A DNA stretch of 64,000 nt from an uncultured Alcaligenaceae bacterium. GTDB taxonomy: Bacteria; Pseudomonadota; Gammaproteobacteria; Burkholderiales; Burkholderiaceae_B. The stretch lies in assembly GCA_937995985.1 (NCBI GenBank), contig CALKIR010000060.1, forward strand, positions 62,001 through 126,000, written 5' to 3'. Every line of letters starts with the position of its first letter. The stretch's first letter is position 1. A model generated the notes under the pieces. It searched no databases. It was not told the DNA's origin and saw only the letters and a list, made by a program, of their open reading frames with translations. Positions 60,563 to 64,000 of this stretch are shown in pieces. A program made the position numbers and the translations under genes.

Positions 60563-61327
60563 ATGACGACAAGCTCAACTTTGTCTGTGCCTTCTGTGAG
60601 CAGTGTGCCCCGCCATTTAGCCATCATTATGGATGGCAATGGTCGTTGGGCTACACGTCGCTATTTACCGCGTACTGCTGGTCATGCGCGAGGGGTACAA
60701 ACAGTGCGTCGGGTGCTCAAGGCCTGTGGAGAGGCAGGGGTGCAGTATCTGACTTTATTTGCCTTTAGCTCAGAAAACTGGCGCCGCCCTCAAGATGAGG
60801 TATCCCTGTTAATGCGGCTATTTGTCCAAACTCTAGAAAAAGAGGTAGATAAACTTGCCGAGCAAGGGGTGCGTCTACGCATCGTGGGAGATGTATCTGC
60901 CTTTGAGCCAACTTTACAAGCCTTGATTGCTGAGGCGGAACAAAAAACCGCTCACAATGATCGTATGCATTTAACGGTGGCTGCTAATTATGGGGGTCGG
61001 TGGGATATTCTACAGGCAACACGCCGCATGTTGGCAGAGCGCCCCGAGCTTGCTCAGCATCCCCACGAGATAAGCGAGCAACACTTGGCTCCTTATCTCT
61101 CTATGTCCTTTGCACCTGAGCCTGATTTATTCATACGTACTGGTGGAGAGCAAAGGATTTCTAATTTTCTCATTTGGCAATTAGCTTATACCGAACTGTA
61201 TTTTACTGATACTTTTTGGCCAGATTTTAATGCCTCGCATTTGGCCAAAGCCTTTGATTGGTATCGCTCTCGTGAGCGCCGTTTTGGTAGGACCAGCGCA
61301 CAAATAGTTGCCGCACAAACAAATTAA
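60563..61327 (+). CDS. uppS: Undecaprenyl diphosphate synthase
   Basis: A 254-residue cis-prenyltransferase that makes the C55 lipid carrier for peptidoglycan. The catalytic Asp24 is in IIMDGNGRWA; ARGVQTVRRVLKACG, FAFSSENWRRP and LFIRTGGEQRISNFLIWQLAY (landmark blocks) complete the site. Its substrates come from the pathway begun by Dxr, encoded two genes downstream. Ribosome binding site is weak. Confidence 0.97.
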   Translation: MTTSSTLSVPSVSSVPRHLAIIMDGNGRWATRRYLPRTAGHARGVQTVRRVLKACGEAGVQYLTLFAFSSENWRRPQDEVSLLMRLFVQTLEKEVDKLAEQGVRLRIVGDVSAFEPTLQALIAEAEQKTAHNDRMHLTVAANYGGRWDILQATRRMLAERPELAQHPHEISEQHLAPYLSMSFAPEPDLFIRTGGEQRISNFLIWQLAYTELYFTDTFWPDFNASHLAKAFDWYRSRERRFGRTSAQIVAAQTN

Positions 61328-61336
61328 ATAAACAAT

Positions 61337-62221
61337 ATGCTCAAGCAACGGGTTATCACTGCAGTCGTTCTTTTATTTATCTTATTGGCCACCATGTCCA
61401 GTGGTTATCATTGGCCTTTTGGTGTATTACTGAGTGTGATGTCTGCAGCAGCTCTTTGGGAGTGGTTGCGGCTGAGCATGTCTGAGCGGTATCAGTTTTT
61501 AGCTGTTCCGATAGCAGTATTAGCTTTTGCGTATTTTGCTCATGTTGTGTATGTGCATGAGCAGTCTCTGTTTGATCCGAATCTGAGCGGTCCAGATGCC
61601 TGGACTTTACCCCTGATTTTATTAAGCCCAGTAGTCATAGCCTACTGGCTGTTTGGAGCAGGCTTCTTGCTTTTAATCGGGTTTAGGCGCCACAAGTCGC
61701 ATCAGCTTACCCTAAGTATTTTTGGTGTGGGGGCTATTGGTGTGGCGTGGTTGGCCTTATTGGATATGTGGTTTGCAAATGGAGCGTGGTATTTGCTCTC
61801 TATGCTCGCCGTAGTTTGGTGTACGGATACATTCGCTTATTTTGTAGGACGGCGATGGGGAAAGCGCAAGCTGGCTCGACACATTAGCCCAGGTAAAACT
61901 TGGGCAGGTTTTTGGGGCGGCATGGCAGGAGCAATTATTTGGGTCTTATTGAGCGCCCAGTTTTCTGGTTCATTTGGAGCGGAGCTTGTGAGCCGATGGT
62001 CTTGGCTAGGTGCCGTTTTATTTACCATGTTATTGGCTTGTATGGCGGTACTAGGGGATTTATTTGAATCCCTACTTAAACGGCGTGCGCGAGTTAAGGA
62101 TTCTAGTAATCTTTTGCCTGGCCATGGCGGTATTTTGGACAGAATCGATGCATTAATTCCAGTGGCCCCAATGGCTGCATTTGTAGCTGGACCCTGGTTT
62201 GACGCTTTATTTGTTGCTTAA
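61337..62221 (+). CDS. cdsA: Phosphatidate cytidylyltransferase
   Basis: A 294-residue inner-membrane enzyme forming CDP-diacylglycerol from phosphatidate and CTP. About eight hydrophobic segments; the C-terminal signature SLLKRRARVKDSSNLLPGHGG continues into ILDRIDALIP, as the family pattern requires. Starts nine bases after uppS. Downstream user of the pathway begun by PlsY. Confidence 0.97.
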   Translation: MLKQRVITAVVLLFILLATMSSGYHWPFGVLLSVMSAAALWEWLRLSMSERYQFLAVPIAVLAFAYFAHVVYVHEQSLFDPNLSGPDAWTLPLILLSPVVIAYWLFGAGFLLLIGFRRHKSHQLTLSIFGVGAIGVAWLALLDMWFANGAWYLLSMLAVVWCTDTFAYFVGRRWGKRKLARHISPGKTWAGFWGGMAGAIIWVLLSAQFSGSFGAELVSRWSWLGAVLFTMLLACMAVLGDLFESLLKRRARVKDSSNLLPGHGGILDRIDALIPVAPMAAFVAGPWFDALFVA

Positions 62222-62236
62222 TTTTCTGGTGTTTTT

Positions 62237-63433
62237 ATGGGTACCCAGCAGGTGTGTATTCTTGGTGCTACAGGCTCAATAGGGCGCAGCACCCTTGATG
62301 TGATCGCTTTACATCCTGACCGCTTCTCAGTTTATGCACTCACCGCTTTTAATAATATAGAGGCTTTGGTGCGTTTGGCGTGGGAAAGCCATGCTAAAGT
62401 AGTGGTGGTGCCGGATAAAACAGCAGAACGACGGTTTAGGGCGCTGTGGCCTACTGGTCGCTCTGTGCCAGAAATACGACTTGGTGAGCAAGGGTTATGT
62501 GAGACTGCTGCTGATCCACAGGTCGATACCGTAATGGCAGCCATTGTAGGGGCAGCTTGTTTGGCTCCGGCTTTTGCCGCAGCCCAAGCAGGCAAACGTA
62601 TCTTGTTGGCTAACAAAGAGGCCTTAGTCGCTGCGGGAGCTATATTTTTGGATGCAGTACGCAATGGTGGTGCTCAATTGCTCCCCATAGATAGCGAGCA
62701 TAATGCTATTTATCAGTGCATGCCAGCCGAACTGCTAGGACAGGTAACACATGCCCCACATCCTGCGGTAAAACGCCTTATCCTAACAGCATCCGGTGGA
62801 CCGTTCCGTACCACTCCTCTTGAGCAACTTGCCAAGGTTACCCCAGAGCAAGCCTGTTTGCATCCTAATTGGAGCATGGGCAAAAAAATCTCTGTAGATT
62901 CAGCGACTATGGCAAATAAGGGCTTAGAGGTAATTGAGGCCCATTGGTTGTTTTCAATGCCTGTTGAGCAGATTTCAGTGGTGATACACCCGCAAAGCGT
63001 GGTGCATTCAATGGTTGAATATGTGGATGGTTCGGTGTTGTCCCAAATGGCTGCTCCGGATATGCGGGTGCCTATTGCTTATGGCCTGGGTTTTCCAGAG
63101 CGTATTTATAGCGGTACTGCATCGCTTGATATCGCGGCACAAGCAGCTCTTGAGTTTGAAGAGCCTTGTATGGAACGTTTTCCTTCCTTACAACTGGCTT
63201 TTGACGCCTTAAACACCTCTCAGGAGGCTTGTGTTGCATTAAATGCCGCTAATGAAATAGCAGTAGAGAGGTTTTTACAGAAAAAATTAAGTTATATTAA
63301 TATCGCACAGGTGGTGGAGCGCACTATTGAGCACATTGTGGGGGAGTCACATGCTATGCTCAATAGCTTGGAAGCTGTGCTTGCTTTGGATGAGCATGCT
63401 CGACAGATAGCGCGACATTATTGTTCCCATTAA
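62237..63433 (+). CDS. dxr: 1-deoxy-D-xylulose 5-phosphate reductoisomerase
   Basis: A 398-residue NADPH enzyme making MEP, the committed step of non-mevalonate isoprenoid synthesis. The cofactor loop GATGSIGRSTLDVI is at the N-terminus, the metal-binding PIDSEHNAIYQ lies mid-protein, and NWSMGKKISVDSATM and NKGLEVIEAHWLF follow. Length is normal. Its substrate is also used by PdxJ, encoded in this window. Confidence 0.97.
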   Translation: MGTQQVCILGATGSIGRSTLDVIALHPDRFSVYALTAFNNIEALVRLAWESHAKVVVVPDKTAERRFRALWPTGRSVPEIRLGEQGLCETAADPQVDTVMAAIVGAACLAPAFAAAQAGKRILLANKEALVAAGAIFLDAVRNGGAQLLPIDSEHNAIYQCMPAELLGQVTHAPHPAVKRLILTASGGPFRTTPLEQLAKVTPEQACLHPNWSMGKKISVDSATMANKGLEVIEAHWLFSMPVEQISVVIHPQSVVHSMVEYVDGSVLSQMAAPDMRVPIAYGLGFPERIYSGTASLDIAAQAALEFEEPCMERFPSLQLAFDALNTSQEACVALNAANEIAVERFLQKKLSYINIAQVVERTIEHIVGESHAMLNSLEAVLALDEHARQIARHYCSH

Positions 63434-63459
63434 TAGCCTAGGGCTTTCACACATCAATT

Positions 63460-64000
63460 ATGCTATTTACGCTCCTTGCTTTTGCCTTTGCCATTGGTTT
63501 GCTCGTTGTGGTACACGAGCTTGGGCATTACTGGGTGGCTCGTTACTGTGGGGTACATGTAGAGCGATTTTCTTTCGGGTTTGGTAAGGTGCTTGCTCGA
63601 TACACCGATAAAAGAGGGTGTGAATGGGCTTTCTCAGCAATCCCCTTGGGGGGCTATGTCATGATGCGCAATGAGGCGCCCGCCGATGCAAGTCCCGCAT
63701 ATCGCAATACTACGGTTCAAAGCAAGAGTGTGGGTCAACGTATTGCTATTACTGCTGCAGGGCCAATCGCAAATTTGCTTCTGGCGGCCTTACTGTATGC
63801 GGTTGTGGCTTGGATGGGCACCTACGAGCCTGTACCAGTAATTGCTTCACCGCCTGCTCATAGTGCGGCTGCCTTAGCAGGGTTTAAAGAGCATGACCGA
63901 GTGGTGGCTGTGGATGATCAACCTTTAACCACCTGGACTGATTTTCGGTGGGCCATGCTCGATAAGATTCATACCAATCATCCCGTAGAAATTCAGGTCA
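63460..64000 (+). CDS. rseP: Site-2 protease RseP, 5' part only
   Basis: Cut by the right window edge; 180 residues are visible. RseP is the inner-membrane metalloprotease that cuts RseA to release the envelope-stress sigma factor and clears signal peptides. First helix MLFTLLAFAFAIGLLVVV runs into the zinc motif HELGH (His19, Glu20, His23). FSFGFGKVL and IPLGGYVMM are family blocks; a second helix is at about 105-125 and the beginning of a PDZ domain follows. It starts 26 bases after dxr. Confidence 0.95.
   Translation, partial: MLFTLLAFAFAIGLLVVVHELGHYWVARYCGVHVERFSFGFGKVLARYTDKRGCEWAFSAIPLGGYVMMRNEAPADASPAYRNTTVQSKSVGQRIAITAAGPIANLLLAALLYAVVAWMGTYEPVPVIASPPAHSAAALAGFKEHDRVVAVDDQPLTTWTDFRWAMLDKIHTNHPVEIQV

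Noticed and set aside
1..64000. CRISPR arrays, insertion sequences, prophage genes, tRNA or rRNA genes
   Set aside because: No spaced direct repeats, transposase or integrase frames or RNA-gene signatures were seen; nearly all sequence is accounted for by core genes.

Overview
The window looks like core chromosome of a betaproteobacterium, most likely family Alcaligenaceae (Burkholderiales), from a lineage with lower GC than Bordetella. This is judged from gene order and protein character, not from a database search. The order map-glnD / rpsB-tsf-pyrH-frr-uppS-cdsA-dxr-rseP, a pyruvate dehydrogenase locus with a lipoyl-bearing E3, and folC-SPOR-cvpA-purF all fit that group. I see no rRNA, tRNA, CRISPR array, prophage, transposase or integrase. 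Every stretch without a gene is shorter than 300 bases.

Layout. 1-8.8 kb: the end of an LD-carboxypeptidase, yigZ, a thioredoxin, an AzgA-type purine permease, tsaD/plsY (overlapping tail to tail), then surE-pcm-nlpD-rlmD. 8.8-17 kb: argH, a YbdG-type mechanosensitive channel, the PII gene glnB, an MFS exporter, an RluF-like pseudouridine synthase, a glycerophosphodiesterase and ppiD. 17-21.2 kb, minus strand: xth-gmk-rpoZ-spoT, which ties the stringent response to an RNA polymerase subunit and GMP kinase. 21.4-25.6 kb: a tiny basic/acidic protein, a spermidine-synthase-like protein and a three-gene ABC importer (TrpXYZ-like). 25.6-31.7 kb: a complete tripartite RND efflux operon with a recognisable sigma70-type promoter. 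31.7-33 kb: pdxJ and a nitroreductase. 33-36.3 kb: a copper module (cueR, copA, copZ) with a textbook MerR-type promoter. 36.3-42.3 kb, minus strand: a tightly packed run of sensor kinase, FixJ-like regulator, folD, prlC and a SCO1/SenC protein. 42.3-48.8 kb: aceE-aceF-lpdA behind a leader of about 275 bases, ending in a strong terminator. 48.8-53.1 kb: folC, a SPOR protein, cvpA and purF. 53-57 kb, minus strand: map-glnD-dsbB. 57.3-64 kb: rpsB-tsf, then pyrH-frr-uppS-cdsA-dxr-rseP (cut by the window edge).

The genes link in several ways. GlnD (uridylyltransferase) and its target GlnB are both here. UppS, CdsA and Dxr sit together and supply isoprenoid and phospholipid precursors to the envelope. 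DsbB, NlpD, PpiD, RseP and the RND pump are all envelope functions. SCO1, CopA, CopZ and CueR handle copper.

I found no convincing new multi-gene system. The most unusual items are regulatory or small: an 18-codon reading frame with a near-perfect ribosome binding site and alternative pairings ahead of aceE; a charge-segregated 50-residue protein with its own terminator; the absence of rpoS between nlpD and rlmD; a sensor/regulator pair fused by start-stop overlaps to folD, prlC and SCO1; and structured RNA between rpsB and tsf.
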